Origin: Cymbidium sinense
Taxonomy: Eukaryota; Streptophyta; Magnoliopsida; Asparagales; Orchidaceae
Direction: 5' to 3'
Assembly: GCA_021442155.1 (NCBI GenBank)
Contig: CM038214.1
Location: 51,857,514-51,921,513, forward strand
Length of the DNA: 64,000 nt
The notes under the pieces: model-generated
The model's input: the letters and a program-made list of their open reading frames with translations, nothing else
Told to the model about the DNA's origin: nothing
The model's database searches: none
Shown here: positions 23,147-37,123 of the stretch, piece by piece
Position numbering within the stretch: the stretch's first letter is position 1
Layout of the letters: each line of letters starts with the position of its first letter
Program-made: the position numbers and the translations under genes

Positions 23147-24356
23147 TCACTCAAGGGAAATAGATGGGGAAGTTCTGGCACCATTCATAATACAAATATC
23201 TTTCTCAATATGTTCTGAAGCCATAGGGTCATCATTATTTTGGTCCATTATATGATTCCCTTTCAAATTGTTTAATTGGGTGTCCAATATAAGGCTACCA
23301 TTCAGATTTTCAGTAGGATTTAAATGAAGCAAAGAACTATCATGGGAAACCAGATTATTACTAGTAGGGGTGAGGTTAGGTAAATTGGCATTAGTATCGG
23401 CACACCCCTCAATGGCTATTTTAGTACCAAGGTCAGAGTGTTTTCCACTAGACAGATCAGTAGGAGGTGTAGGGAGGAGAGGTTCTTTTTGAGTATTTTT
23501 TGGCACATATGCTAGAGTAGTGGTTTTCCCAGTTCCATTAATGGTATTCATCTTCTGTGATAAATTTTTTCTGAGATTAGGATGAAGCATAAAGCATTAT
23601 GAGTGATCGTGCCCGTGAATCTTGCAGTGAGTGCAAAAGACAGGAAAATTTTCGAATTCAACTTTTTGACTATATCCAAATTTTTCGGAGCCAATCCAAA
23701 CCTCTTTAGGATATTTTTTTGTGATGTCTATCTCAACGAGAATATGAGCGACAGATGGCCTAGATCTAGTGGCCGTTGCTTGGTTTATTTGGAGAGGCCT
23801 ACCAAAAGGCCAATAGCAAACAAAACTTGATGAGTGACATAGTATTCGCATGTTAGGAAAAGCAAGCCAAAGAGGTACAATGGGGGATTCCTCTTTGACA
23901 TCAAAGAGGGCGACCATTTCAATAGCTGCATTTGACAATTATGCACAAAGTAAGAATGACGAAAACCAAGTAATCAAAATCATTTGAAAGTTGAATAAGA
24001 ATGTGACAGGATCGATACCTAGAGAAAGTACCATAATTTTAAACTATAAAAGAAAGAGTGAATATTATCAAGAGTCGCATCTAAGGAGAATTTGCCCACC
24101 AAAGCGAAGGGCTTAGCAAGTTTCTCAACATCGACCAACACATTCCCGCAAATCCACAATAAGATGTCAAAATGAGATTAACCGAAGCATTCAAGCTAGA
24201 GATCTTACCAAATAAAGCATCTTTGAATGATTTAACAACAGGTGCATTAACAGGTGCAATCGAATCCAGAAAACCTGTAGAGTCGGGGAGCAAAGCCGGT
24301 GCCAGCGCGTCAAGAGGCGACGGGCCGAGATTCGCAGAGACCAGAGCCTTCGCCAT
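23147..24356 (-). pseudogene. LINE ORF1 (DUF4283-like, CCHC zinc knuckle)
   Basis: The start ATG at 24356-24354 has good context (gagcaATGGCG) and opens MAKALVSANLGPSP. The frame shifts near 24100. A second piece from 23938 reads LWLAFPNMRI, GRPLQINQATATRSRPSVAH, DITKKYPKEVWIG and FENFPVFCTHC, the classic plant LINE ORF1 nucleic-acid-binding protein. The zinc knuckle C-X2-C-X4-H-X4-C is complete except that the residue before the last Cys is a TAA stop (23599-23597). The frame then continues open to 23147. The rest is a Ser/Asn/Pro-rich tail. Confidence 0.85.
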
Positions 24357-24515
24357 TGCTCTAATCCAAGGATGTCACATACGGGGGAGCCCGATACGCA
24401 CGCTCAGGCCAAGAGAAGCACGCAGAGAAGCGGCCAATTACCCGAGAATGGCCAATCCACCGAGGGGAATGCAAAATCGCCAAAGAGGGAGCACAGCCGA
24501 GAGGGAGAGGGGTTT
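24357..24515 (-). promoter_or_regulatory. LINE 5' leader, GC-rich
   Basis: This stretch of about 160 bp has much higher GC content than anything nearby and lies directly upstream of the ORF1 ATG, up to the telomere-like repeats. It is the presumed 5' UTR and internal promoter region of the LINE. Its presence argues that the insertion is not 5'-truncated. Confidence 0.55.
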
Positions 24516-25568
24516 TAGGGTTTTAGGGTTTATCAATTAGTGTTTAGGGGTTAGGGTTTGGGTTAAGGGTTTAGGGTGTAGAGTTCAGGGTTTAGGGTTT
24601 ATGGTATATCCTTTAAAGGTGGGTTTAGGGTTTGTGGAGATTTAGGATTTGGGTTTAGGTTTAAGGTTTAGGGTTTAGGTTTGGTAGGTTTAGGGTTTTT
24701 TTAGGTTTAGGTTTAGGGGTTTAGGATTTAGTGTTTAGGATTTTTAAAAAAAATTAAGTAAACTAGTAGGTTTTGGTTTATTTAGTTTATTTAGTTTATT
24801 TATTTTAGTTTATTTTATTTTTTATTTTTATTTAGTTTTTTTTTAGTTTATTTATTTTAATTTTGGTTTTTTATTTTAATTTCTTTTTTGGTTTAAGTTT
24901 TATTTTTTATTTTTAGGTTTATGTTTAAGTTTTTATTTTATTTTTTTAGGTTTAGGTTTTAGGTTTTTATTTTTAGTTTATTTTTAGGATTTATTATTTA
25001 ATTTAGGTTTAGGTTTCTTTGCAGTTTATTTTATTTTATTTAGTTTAAGTTTAGGTTTAGGTTTAGTTTATTTTAGGTTTAGGTTTTGGTTTTATTTGTT
25101 TTAGTTTACATTTAGGTTTATTTTATTTTGTTTTTTTATTTTTAATTTAGGTTTAGGTTTTCTTTATTTTAAGATTTAGGTTTTATTTTCTATTTATTTT
25201 TAGGTTTTACATTTTAGTTTATTTTATCGATTAAGGTTTTTATTTAGTTTCTATTTTTCTTTAGTTTAGGTTTTAATTTTGTTAAGGTTTTTTAATACTT
25301 AATTTTGTTTTATTTTTTAGTTTAGTTTAGGATTTTCTTTATTTTATTTTGTTTATTTATTTTATTTTATTTTTAGTTTAGGTTTAGGTTTTAGTTTGGG
25401 TTTTTATTTTATTTTATTATTTTATTTTTTCTAGGGTTGCATTTTTTTATATTTAATTAGGTTATATTTACTTTTTGGTTTAGTTTAAGTTTAGGTTTTA
25501 GGTTCTTAGGGTTTAGGGTATAGGGTTTAGGGGTTTAGGGTTTAGCATTTAGGGTTTAGGGTTTTCAA

Positions 25569-25870
25569 TTTTTTTTAAGAGAGAATAAATTCATATTCAA
25601 CATTTCTTCTTTTTGATTTCTTCAATCAAGTAACACACCAAGTTTTCTACGACACAAGCAACGACATATATAAAAAATGAGCATACATAGAGCAAATCAA
25701 AAACTCAAGATAACTAGAACCGTCTCTACTTTAAGACCTTGTTCCATAAACAGTAGATCGGATCGACCGTTCTTCAATTTCTCTAGTTCCCATCAGAACC
25801 ACTTCGGCCTCTCGAGTAGCAGGATCCACCATCATATCCTCGATCTTTCCCTTCACCACCATAACCATCT
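25569..25870 (-). pseudogene. GR-RBP 3' fragment, copy 5 (truncated)
   Basis: It has the 3' UTR and the end of the Gly-rich domain (TAG in place of the Trp codon). It breaks off after 'ccaccataaccatct' near 25870. The + frame at 25677-25976 is a shadow. Confidence 0.78.
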
Positions 25871-28455
25871 ATTAATTTTGGGTTTTACTTTTAATTTAGT
25901 TTTATTTTTATTTTATTTTTTAGGTTTAGGTTTTATTTTTATTTTTACGTATAGGTTTAGATTTTTATTTTTTTAGGTTATATCTTTGTAGTTTAGGTTT
26001 ATTTTATTTTATTTTAGATTTAAGTTTAGGTTTAGTTATTTTAGGTTTAGGATTAGGTTTTATTTATTTAGTTTTAGGTTTAGGTTAATTTTTTTTATAT
26101 TAGGTGTAGGATTTTTTTATTTAGGGTTTTGATTTTATTTTTATTTTTTATTTTTAGGATTGATTTCACGTTTACGTTTTTATTTAGCTTTTATTTTGTT
26201 TTATTTTATGTTTATTTTATTTTTATTAAGGTTTAGTTTTTACTTTTTTTAGGTTTTTTAAATTTTAGTTTATTTTAGGTTTTATTTTATTTTTATTTTA
26301 TTTTATTTTATTTTATTTTTTATGGTTTGGTTTTATTTTTATTTTATTTTATTTTATAGGTTTTTTTATTTTATTTTATTTTATTTTATTTAGGTTTAGG
26401 TTTTAGCATTTTAGGGTTTAGGGTTACTTGAGGGTTTATAGTGGTTTAAGTTTAAGATTTAGAGTTTAGTAAAGATAGGGTTTAGGGTTTAGGGTTTAGG
26501 GTAGGGTTTAGGGTGTGGTTTTAGGGTAGCCTAGTGTAGGGTTTTTAGGGTTTAGGGTTTAGTTTTTTTTAAAAAAAGCAAACCAGTACGCTAGTTTATT
26601 TAGTTTATTTTGTATTTATTTTAATTTATTTTATTTTTTTTATTTTATTTGGTTTATTTTTATTTATTTTATTTATTTTAATTTAGGTTTTTTATCTAGT
26701 TTATTTTTAGGTTTGATTTAGGTTTTATGTTTATTTTTTAGTTTAGTTTTATTTTATTTTATTTTTGGTATAGGTTTTATTTTATTTTAGGTTTAGATTT
26801 TGTTTTTATTTTATTTTTTTTAGATTTTATTTTATTTTTTTATTTTTTTTTCAAGGTTTTTATTTTTTTATTTAGCTTTAAGTGTATTTTAGTTTATTTT
26901 ATTATATTTAGTTTAGGGTTTAGGTTTAGTTTATTTTAGATTTAGGTTTAGAATTTTTATTTATTTTAGTTTAGGTTCAGGCTTATTTTATTTTATTTAT
27001 TTTTGGTTTAGGTTTATTTTTTTTTTAGTTTAGTGCTTCGATTTTATTTTTTATTTTTTTTGGCTTAAGTTTTTATTTAATTTTTATTTTATTTTATTTT
27101 AGGTTTATTTTATTTTTATTTTACGTTTAGTTTTTTATTTTATTTAGTTTTTAATTTTTAGGTTTATTTTATTTATTAGTTTAGTTTAAATTTTTATTTA
27201 TTTTATTTTAGTTTAATTTTTATTTTTCATTTTAATTTATTTTTAAATTTAAGTTTTGGGTTTTATTTTGTTTTAGTTTTTTATTATATTTAGGTTTAGG
27301 TTTTTTTAATTTATTTTATTTTTAGGTTTTATCTTGTTTAGGTTTATGTTATTCAGTTTTTAGGGCTTAGGATTTAAGGTTTGGGCTTTAGGGTTTAGGG
27401 TTGTATGTTTTGGGGTTTAAGATTTAGGGTTTAGGGTTTAAGGGTTAGGGTTTCAGGATTTAGTGTTTAGGGTTTAGGGATTAGTGTTTGGGGTTTGGGG
27501 TTGTAGGTTTAAGGTTTAGGGTTGAAGGTTTAATGTTTTTATTTATTTATTTCTATTTATTTTATTTTTTTTAAATTAGGTAAACTCAAAGGTTTAGGTA
27601 TATTTTGTTTAATTAGTTTATTTTTTATTTTTTATTTTTTATTTTTTTTATTTTTTTTATTTTTATATTTTTTATTTAGTTTAATTTATTAATTTTAGTT
27701 AATTTTTATAGGTTTAGGCTTAGGTTTAGGTTCAAATTTACTTTTTAGTTTAGTTTTATTTTATTTTACATTTTAGATTTAGATTTCATTTATTATTTTT
27801 AGGTTTACATTTATGTTTTTATTTTATTTTTTAGGTTTAGGTATTATTTTTTAGTTTATGTGTAAGTTTATTCTTAGTTTATTTTATTTTATTTGGGGTT
27901 TAGGTTTAGTTTAATGTTTGGTTTATTTTAGGTTTAGTTTTAGGTTTTATTTTTTTTATTTTAGTTTAGGTTTAGGTTTGTTTTATTTTTATTTTACATT
28001 TTGTTTTTTTAGTTTAGGGTTTAGGTTTTATTTTTTATTTTTTTTAGGTTTTTAATTAGTTATTATTTAATTTTATTTTAGGTTTATTTTATTTTTATTT
28101 TAAGTTTAGTTTTTATTTTATTTATTTAAGTTTTTTTTTTATTTTTTAGTTTAGTTTAGGTTTTTATTTAGTTTATTTTAGTTTAATTTATATTTTTAGT
28201 TTGGTTTAGGTTTAGGTTTTATTTTAGGTTTTTATTTTATTTTATTTTCTTACTTTATTTTCATTTAACTTTTTTTATTTATTTTATTTTTAGGTTTTAT
28301 TTAGTTTAAATTTAGGTTTTTAAATTTTTAGGGTTTAGGGTTTGTTGAAGGTTTGGGGCTTAGGGTTTAGGGTTTAGGGTTTAAGGTTTTGGGTTTAGGT
28401 TTTAGGGTTTAGGATTTAGGGTTTAGGGCTTTATGGTTTATGGTTTAGGGTTTAG

Positions 28456-28774
28456 TTTTTTTTTAAATAGAGAATAAATTTAGATTTAACATTTCTTCTT
28501 TTATATTTCATCAACCAAGTAACACACCAAGTTTTCTAAGACACAAGCAATGACATAGATAAAAAATGAGCACACATAGAAAAAATCAAAAACCCTAGAT
28601 AACTATAACTGTCTATACCGTAAAGACATAGTTCCATGAGTAGCAGATCGGATCGATCGTTCTTCAATTTCTCTAGTTCCCATCAAAACCACTCCGACCT
28701 ATCAAGTAGCAGGATTCGCCATCATATCCCCGATCCCTCCCTCTGCCACCACCATGGTTGTAACATCCATCGAT
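28456..28774 (-). pseudogene. GR-RBP 3' fragment, copy 6 (truncated)
   Basis: It has the 3' UTR and part of the Gly-rich domain through 'ccaccaccatggttgtaac', then switches to TTTAGGG at about 28774. The Trp codon of the ending reads TAG. Confidence 0.78.
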
Positions 28775-31700
28775 TTAGGGTTAGTTTTTGGGTTTAGGGT
28801 TTAGGGTTTAAGGTTTAGGGTTTAGGGCTTAGGGTTTAAGGTTTACTGTTTAGGATTTTTTTTAATAAACTGGTGGGTTTAGGTTTATTTAGTTTTTTTA
28901 GTTTAGGGTTTATAATTTAGGGTTTTTTAGGGTTTAAGGTTTTTTAGGGTTTAGGATTTTGGGTTTAGAGTTTAGGTTTAGGTTTTGATTTGGGGTTAGT
29001 GTTTTAGGGTTTAAGGTTTAGTTTTTTTTTAGGATTGAGTTTAGGGTTTTTTAAAATTAATTAAACCAGAGGTTTAGGTTTATTTAGTTTTTTATTTATT
29101 TTAGTTTATTTTAAATTTTTATTTAGGTTTTATTTTTATTTTATTTATTTTATTTATATATTATGTTTATTTTAGTTTAGTTTTTATGTAAATTTATTTT
29201 AGGTTTAGGTTTATTTTTTAGTTTAGTTTTATTTTTATTTTATTATTTAGGTTTAGTTTTTATATTTTATTTTTAGGTTTAGGTTTACTTTATTTTATTT
29301 TTTTAGGTTTGGGTTTTATGTTTTATTGTATAATTTAAGTTTAGGTTTATTTTAATTTATTTTATTTTTAGGTAGTTTAGGTTAAGAATATTTAGGTTTT
29401 AGGTTTTATTTATTTTAGTTTATTTTATTTTAGTTTAGATTTATTTTATTTTGTTTGTTTTATTTATTTATTTAAGTTTAAGTTTGTGGTTTTAGTTTTA
29501 TTTACTTTAGATGCACTTTTAAGGTTTAGGTTTAGGGTTTAATAGGGTGGGTTGGTTTGGTTTAGAGTTTAGGGTTTAGTGGTAGGGTTTAGGGTCAGGG
29601 TCTGGGGTTTAGGGTGGAAGCTCATTAGGGTTTAAGGTTAATTTTAGGATTTAGGGTTTAGGTTTTAGGGTTTTTTTAGGTTTAGATTTTATTTATTTTA
29701 GGTTAGGTTTCAGTTTATTTTATTTTGTTTATTTTAGGTTTAATTTTTTTTTAGTTTAGTGTTTAGGTTTTTTTATTATTTATTTTTTAGGTTTTGGTTC
29801 TTATTTAGTTTTTATTTTTTTAAGGTTTATTTTAATTTTTATGTCCAATTTTAATTTTATATAAGTTTTTAATTTTCAAGTTTAATACATTTTTTAGTTT
29901 AGTTTAGATTTTTATTTATTTTGTTTTAGTTTAGTTTTTATTATTTTTATATAATTTTATTTTTAGGTTTAGGTTTTGGTTTTTATTTTATTTTATTATT
30001 TAATTTTATTAAGGTTTAAGTTTTATTTATTTATTTTGTTTTGAGGTTTTATTTAGTTTAGGTTTAGGTTTTTGTTTAGTAGGGTGGTTTAGGTAGGTAG
30101 GTTTAGGTTAGGGAAGGATTTAGGGTTTGGGTTTAGTGTTTGGGGTAGGGTTTAAGCAGGGTAGTAGGGTTAGTTTATGGTGGGTGTAGGGTTAGGGTTT
30201 TTCTTTTTAATTTATGTTTAATTTTTTTTAAATTAAGTAACCTCAGATGTTTAGGTTTATTTAGTTTATTTTATATTTATTTTAGTTTATTTTTTTATTT
30301 TCATTTAGGTTTATGTTAATTTTTATTTAGTTTAATTTATATATTTGAGTTTAGATTTCTTATTTTAATTTATATTTTTGGTTTAGGTTTAGGTTTTAGT
30401 TTATTTTTTAGTTTAGTTTTATTTTTATTTTATTGTTTAGGTTTAGGTCTTTCTGTTATTTTTTATATTTAGGATTTAGATTTTTATTTCAAGTTTATTT
30501 TTAGGAATTATTTTTTAGTTTAGGTTTAGGTTTATTTTTAGTTTATTTTATTTGTTTAGGGTTTAGGTTTAGGTTTAGGTTTAGTTTATTTTAGGTTTTG
30601 GTTTAGGTTTTATTTATTCTACTTTCCTTTATTTTAGTTTAGGTTTAGGTTTTTTTTTTTTTGGTTCATTTTTTTTTAGTTTACGATTTATGTTTTATTT
30701 TTTATTTATTTTTATGTTTATTTTTAGGTTTAGCTTTTTATTTAGTTTTTATTTTATTTTATGCAAGGTTTAGTTTTTATTTTATTTATCTTTTTTATTT
30801 TTTTAGTTTAGTTTAGGTTTTTATTTATGTTATTTTAGTTTAGTTTTAATTTTTTAATTTATTTTCTTTTTAGGTTTAGGTTTAGGTTCAGGTTTAGGTA
30901 TTAGTTTATGTTTTTATTTTATTTTAGTTTAGGGTTTAAGGTTTTTTTAGATTAAGTAAACTTGTAGGTTTAGATCTACTTAGTTTATTTCTTATTTATT
31001 TTAGTTCATTTTATTTTTTATTTTTATTTTGACTTCTTTATTATTTTTATTTTTTTAGTTTATTTATTTTAGGTTTATTTATTTTAGTTTAGGTCTCTTA
31101 TTTTATTTTCTTTTTTAGATTTAAGTTTAGGTTTATGTTTATTTTTTTAAGTTATTTTTATTTTAAGGATTTATTTTTTATTTTTAAGTTTAGGTTTTGG
31201 TTTTTAATTTATTTTTTTATGTTTAGGTTTTGAGTTTTTATTTTAGCTTTGTTTTTAGGTTTTATTTTATAGTTTAGGTTTATGTATATTTTTAATTTAT
31301 TTTATTTTATTTAGTTTGTGGTTCAGGTTTATTTTATTTTAGGTTTTGGTTTAGGTTTTAATTATTTTAGTTTAGTTTATTTTAGTTTGGGTTAATGTTT
31401 ATTTTATCTTTTTTATTTTTGGATTATGATTTTTTTTTAGTTTAGGGTTTAGGTTTTATTTTTTCTTTATTTTTAGGTTATATTTATAAGTTTATGTTTT
31501 TAGTTTAGGTTTTTATTTCGTTTTTATTTTATTTTATAATAGGTTTATTTTATTTTTATTTTATGCTTAGTTTTTATTTTATCTAGTTTTTTATATTTAG
31601 GTTTATTTGATTTCGTACTTTAGTTTAGGTTTTTATTTTATTTTTATTTTAGTTTAATTTTTATTTTTTATTTTATTTTATTTTTAGGATTAGGTTTGGG

Positions 31701-33494
31701 TTTAGGTTTAGGTTTTAATTTAGGTTTTTATTTTATATCATTATTTTCATTTAATTTAGGTTAAGGTTTTTATTTATATATATTTAAGTTTTATTTAGTT
31801 TATGTAGGTTCTAGTAGTTTAGGGAGTGAGTGTTTATGGATATATGTTTAGGGTTTAGGGTTTAGGTTTAGCTTTTGGGTCAGTTTAGGAGTTTAGGGTT
31901 TAGGTTTAGGGTTCAAGTAGGGTAGTGGCCTAGGCTCCAGCAAGTTGGGTTTGGGGCATTAGGGTTTTGGGTTAGTTTTAGGGTTTAGGGTTTAGGCTTA
32001 TGGTTTATTTTATTAATTTTTTTTTATTTAGGGTTGAGGGTTTAGGGTTTTGAGTTTTTTTTTTTTATTATTATTTTTTTATTATTTTTTTTTATTTAGG
32101 GTTTAGGGTTTTGAGTTTAGTGTTTAGGGTTTAGGATTTAGGTTTTATGGTTTAGTTTTTTTTTAATAAAATAAACTAATATGTTTAGGTATATTTAGTT
32201 TATTTAGTTTATTTTTTATTTATTTTAGTTTTTTTTATAATTTTTTATTTATATTTGGGTTTATTTTTTATTTTTCTTTTATTTAGGTTAATCATTTTAG
32301 TTTAGGTTTATTATTTTAGTTTATGTTTTAGGTTCAGGTTTAGGTTTATTTTTATTTTTTAGTTTAGTTTTCTTTTTATTTTATTTTTTAGGTTTAGGTT
32401 TTTTTTTTAAATTTACATTTTTATTTTATTTTTTTAGGTTTAGTTTTTAGGTTTTTATTTTTGGTTTATTTTTAGGTTTTATATTATAGTTTAGGTTTAG
32501 GTTTATTTTCAGTTTATTTTATTTTATTTAGTTTAGGTTTAGGTTTAGGTGTAGTTTATTTTAACATTACATTTATGTTTTATTTATTTTAGTTTAGGTT
32601 TAGGTTTATTTTATTTTATTTATTTTAGGTTTAGGTTTTTTTTTCCGTTTAAGGCTTAGATTTTATTTATTTATTTTTAGCTTTTATGAATAGGTTAATT
32701 TTTTAGGTTTAGTTTTTATTTTATTTTATTTTTGGTTTATTTTATTTTTTATTTTACATTTAGTTTTTATTTTATTTAGGTTTTAATTTTAGGTTTATTT
32801 CTTTTAGTTTTAGGTTTTATTTATTATATTTAGTTTTATTATTTTATTCTATTTTAGGTTTAGGATTGGGTTTAGGTTTTATTTTATTTTATTTTATTTA
32901 TTTAATATAGGTTTAGGCTTTATTTATTTATTTATTTTAGTTTTATTTAGTTTAGGTTTAAGTTTTGGGTTTTAGGGTTTTAGGGTTTAGTGTTTAGGTT
33001 TAGGATTTGGGGTTTAGTGTTTAGGGCTTAGGACTTTAGGGTTTAGAGTTTAGGGTTTAGGGTTTAAGGTTTAGGGTTTTGGGTTGTAGGATTTTTTTAT
33101 TTATTTTTATTTTTATTTTTTGGGTTGTAGGGTTTAGGGTTTATGGTTTAGGATTTAGGGTTTAGGATTGTAGGTTTAGGGTTTAGGGTATCGAGTTAGT
33201 TTTAAGGTTTAGTGTTCAGGGTTTAGGATTTAAGGTTTAGGATTAGGTTTATTTTTAGTTTATTTTATTTTATTTTGCTTAGGGTTTAGGTTTAGTTTAT
33301 TATAGGTTTAGGTTTAGGTTTTATTTATTTTAGTTTAGTTAATTATAGTGTAGGTTTTGAATTATTTTATTTTTATTTTATGTTTATGTTTTTTTCCTTA
33401 GTTTAGGGTTTTGGTTTTAATTTTTTATTTATTTTTAGGTTTTCTTTTAAGGTTTATTATTTAGGGTTTAGGGTTAGCGTTTAGGGTCTAGGTT

Positions 33495-35139
33495 AGGCTA
33501 ATGTGCTACTCTGCTAGTGTGTCACCTCAATGGTCTTCTTGGATTGGAAGATGTAAGTCTGATACGCTTTCCTTCCTTACTTGACGACACACTATGGTGC
33601 CTTGTTTGTAGACCTTATCGCGTGGCCGATAAGCTACCTCATGTTGGCTTCGTTTAGAGGATGTGAGTCTGCTACACTTTCTTTTTGGATTAGCCTTTGT
33701 GCACTGACTAGGTCAAGAATATTTGAGGTTTAGGATAAGTCCCCTAGTGGCTCCTTCCCTCCTAACCTTCAAGTTTAGTCCTTCCTGGGCTCCCGCTAGT
33801 AGTTTCTCTAGGTCAGATACCATATGTCTTGTCGATGATAGACTATCCTGATAATCAATTCTGCTTGGAAAGTTGTAAGCCTACAAGATTTCTTTCCAGG
33901 TTGATCATTGCACACCGATGAGCACCATAGGTTTGTTGGTTCTCACTATGTTGACGGATACACCACTAATGCTAACGGATACACCTTATGTTGGTTAGTT
34001 CTCGCACCTTAGAATTCACCACTCAAGGCAAATGTAAGTCTGCTATGCTTTCCCCGTGTGTTGGCCACTGTGCACCTATAGTTTATCTTTTCCAATGCTT
34101 AGGATAATGCCCCTAGCATCACCTCTAATGTGGGCATTGTATTTGGATCACATACTTTGTGATAAAATTTAGACACTACCCGGGTTACTATCAGATTGGA
34201 CAGTTCCCCTTTTCAAGTAACCACTCCTATGGTTGGAGAATCCGTCTTGTGGATGTGCATATTTACCATTGGTCCAGTAAATCTAAGATAGCGACATAGG
34301 CCCTTCTTAGTGGTCTCACACAATAGGGTCCACGCAAACATATAAACAAAATATATATTCACTCATAGATTCGGAGGACACCCCTAATGGTACCATTTCC
34401 TAAGTAGGTATCCTCTCTTTAGGGAAGTGTCAGCAAAACTCCCTATAGGAATCGCCTAACTACTCTTGAGTTGATATAAGTCCCTAGTGGCATTCACTCA
34501 ATACTAACCCCTAAGTTGGGTTTGATTTATTGTGCTACCAAGAGATCACCCCAGCAGTTGTTCCTCACTTCGAAAGATGTAAGTTTCCTATGTCTTCTGC
34601 CTAGCACAGTATTGCACATTGAAAGGCATCCCATTAGGTTGGCTAGCTCTACCCCACAACAGGTGGACAATCCTTTTGGTTTTGTAACCCTAAGGTAGGC
34701 CAAGGCTGATATAGCCCCTTCTCAGTGGCTCCATCACACACCGACAGGGACTATACATTAACTCAGATTAAATTAAACCCTTTTTGATTTTCCCTAGTGG
34801 AGTCGAATCATAACCTTCTCACTAGTGGAGCCCTAAATCATACATAAATAAGTCAAGAAAATAAATCAAATTCAAATCCAACCTCCCTAGTGGAGCCAAA
34901 TTAAACCAACTCCCCCAATAGAGTCTAAATCAAAGAAATCCAACTGAACTCTTATCCTCAACAGATACATCCCCAAATAAATCTATGAATTCAAACTCAA
35001 ATCCCAATCACCAGCTGATAGCCCAAACCTGCTTCTCTAGTGGAAGGTTTGTATACCCGATCCCTATCAGACTCGAGCCCATATATCTAGCAAATATGCC
35101 TCCACATAAATTAAAATAAAACAAATTAAAGATGATTCG
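33495..35139 (+). repeat. Block B, part 1: second copy of the retroelement 3' region
   Basis: It matches block A from about 5028 onward (gatgtaagtctgatacgc, ctacctcatgttggct, caaaactccctatagg and more). It starts abruptly inside TTTAGGG-like sequence at about 33495, so it is truncated on its left. It has only one copy of the ~430 bp duplication. No coding region. Confidence 0.85.
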
Positions 35140-36890
35140 ATCTTAATCATCAGTGGATTATAGATTCTTGTCTCCAGCCGATCTTCTTTCTATAAATCAT
35201 ATAATCAAATCAAAATCATACCTTATCCCCAGCAGATTTTCTTCTTCTTTTCCCTCGACATAGACCACTCACATGTCATGTCCAATGCATGTGTGATCCC
35301 CTTGCAGATCTCCCTCCATGTCCTTGGCAAGGAATTCATATCAAATTCTATTTCTTTTATTATGCACACCTTTAATACTTCAACCAAAAGCCTAACAATG
35401 TATTCATTCAAATTACATCATCTTAACATTATAATAAACATTTTATGATTTGTGATGGTGCAAGATCAAACTAAATATACAATAGCATGCTAAAAAGCTT
35501 ATAGTGTGAATTAACACACTATATTAGAATATAATATATAATGTTATATTATAATTTTCTATAATATAATATATTATCTAACATTACTCCTCATTAGAAT
35601 CACTTAATTGGAACAAATAACAAAGTTTTCTCAAAATATGAATAATGTTCATTTTAGATGTAAAATTGTTATTTTTCTATTAGAAATGGTACAAAATAGC
35701 ATAATTTTAATGTTGCTTCTTGGTGTGTGCCATGAATTTGGCCAAATTATTCCATCTCAACCTTCATATTAACATTTTTGTGAGTTTTTACCCAATGTAT
35801 TATAGAAAAATAAAAACATGCTAAAATGTACAATAACACTTAGTAACACACCACCACATTCATATATATATGAAGTTATATTTTTATGTACATTTTATTT
35901 TAATATGCATTCATATAATATATTATCTTACATTACACCTTAAAATGAGTCACTTTAAGAAAAAAATTTATAAAATTTGGCTGAAAAGTGAACATTTATT
36001 TTGGATGAAAAATTAAAATCTTTTGATTAAATGACACACCATAGCACACCCCCAATGGTGTACCCTAAAGCTTACCTTAAATTTGGCCAAATCTCATCAT
36101 CTCAACCTATTAGTCAGTACTTTTAGGAATTATACTAGTACAAACTCTACTACATCATATTATAATAAACTAAAATATGCTAAACAACAAGTAGTAATGC
36201 ACAATACTATGCTATAATGCATGATGGTACACTATTTTATGTCATTCTATATTATAATACACTATGACATATTATATTATATTATATTTCATATCACATC
36301 ACAATGGATTGCTTAAGATAAAAAATCATAAAATTAGTCTAAATAATAAAAAACTATAGATTTTAGTTGTATCACTTACATATTTTAAGTTGAAATAATA
36401 TAGTATGTTGCCATGCTCTACCTATTATGAATTTGGCCATATTCCATCATTTTAAAGTCTCGCTTATGATGTTACAGCATATAATATTTATTTTTAACAT
36501 AAAATCTTACTTTTTAGACTACAGGTGGCATAGCACACCTTTGGTACTACAACCTAATTCTGAGTTCAAATTTAAATAAACTTCATCATCTGATTTATTA
36601 AATCAATAATTTATGATTTATATTAATATAGACTATAAGACACAACACCATAATATACTAAAACATTTCAAAACATCTTATAACATCCAAATACACATCA
36701 CTACATGCTCAAATATATTATGATACATTATACTATAATATATGGTATTATAATATGATTTAGGGTTAGGGTTTAGGGTATTCAAATTTCTAATAGTTAA
36801 GAGAAATTCTCTTTAAGAAATTTTCTTTAGCTACCATAACTATGTTAGGATTAGGTCATTCTTTAGATCTACTCCTAATGACATATTTAT
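35140..36890 (+). repeat. Block B, part 2: AT-rich monomer array
   Basis: This is the copy of 7001-8870, with the same order of motifs and the same right edge onto TTTAGGG. Near 36459 it lacks about 125 bp that are present in blocks A and C, so one monomer is partly deleted. Confidence 0.82.
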
Positions 36891-37123
36891 TCAAGGTTTA
36901 AGGTTAGTTTAGGATTTAGGGTTTAGGGTTTGGGATTTAGGGTTTAGGGTTGTAGGTTTTAGCAATTAGGGTTTATGGTTTTAGGGTTTAGGGTTTAATG
37001 TTTTAATGTTTAGTATTTAGGGTTTAGGGTTTAGTGTTTAGGGTTTAAAGTTAAGTATTTAAGGTTTAGGTTTTACGTTTAGGGTTTAATTTTTAGTTTA
37101 GGATTTAGGGTTTAGGGTTTAAG

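Larger units (their letters stand above)
16166..24515 (-). mobile_element. Near full-length L1-type LINE inserted in the telomere-like array
   Basis: Read on the minus strand this element has, in order: a GC-rich 5' leader (24515-24357); ORF1 with a DUF4283-like region and a CCHC zinc knuckle; ORF2 with endonuclease, RT, zinc-binding region and RNase H; then about 2.8 kb of non-coding sequence; an AATAAA signal; and an A-rich tail (T-rich on + at 16130-16166). Telomere-like sequence lies on both sides. Target-site duplications cannot be seen in the low-complexity flanks. The total of about 8.3 kb is long for a plant LINE, because of the extended 3' region. It is broken by several frameshifts and stops. 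Confidence 0.9.
24516..33494 (+). repeat. Degenerate telomere-like array II, with ~1 kb higher-order units
   Basis: This continues the array across the LINE. The AAGTAAAC-like anchor, each time after a T-run to A-run switch, appears near 24756, 26576, 27576, 28864, 29058, 30235, 30954 and 32169. T-rich stretches dominate, with TTTAGGG-rich stretches before each anchor (for example 24515-24740, 26400-26570, 27355-27530, 28320-28450 and 31840-32150). Two truncated GR-RBP fragments are embedded. No gene. Confidence 0.9.
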
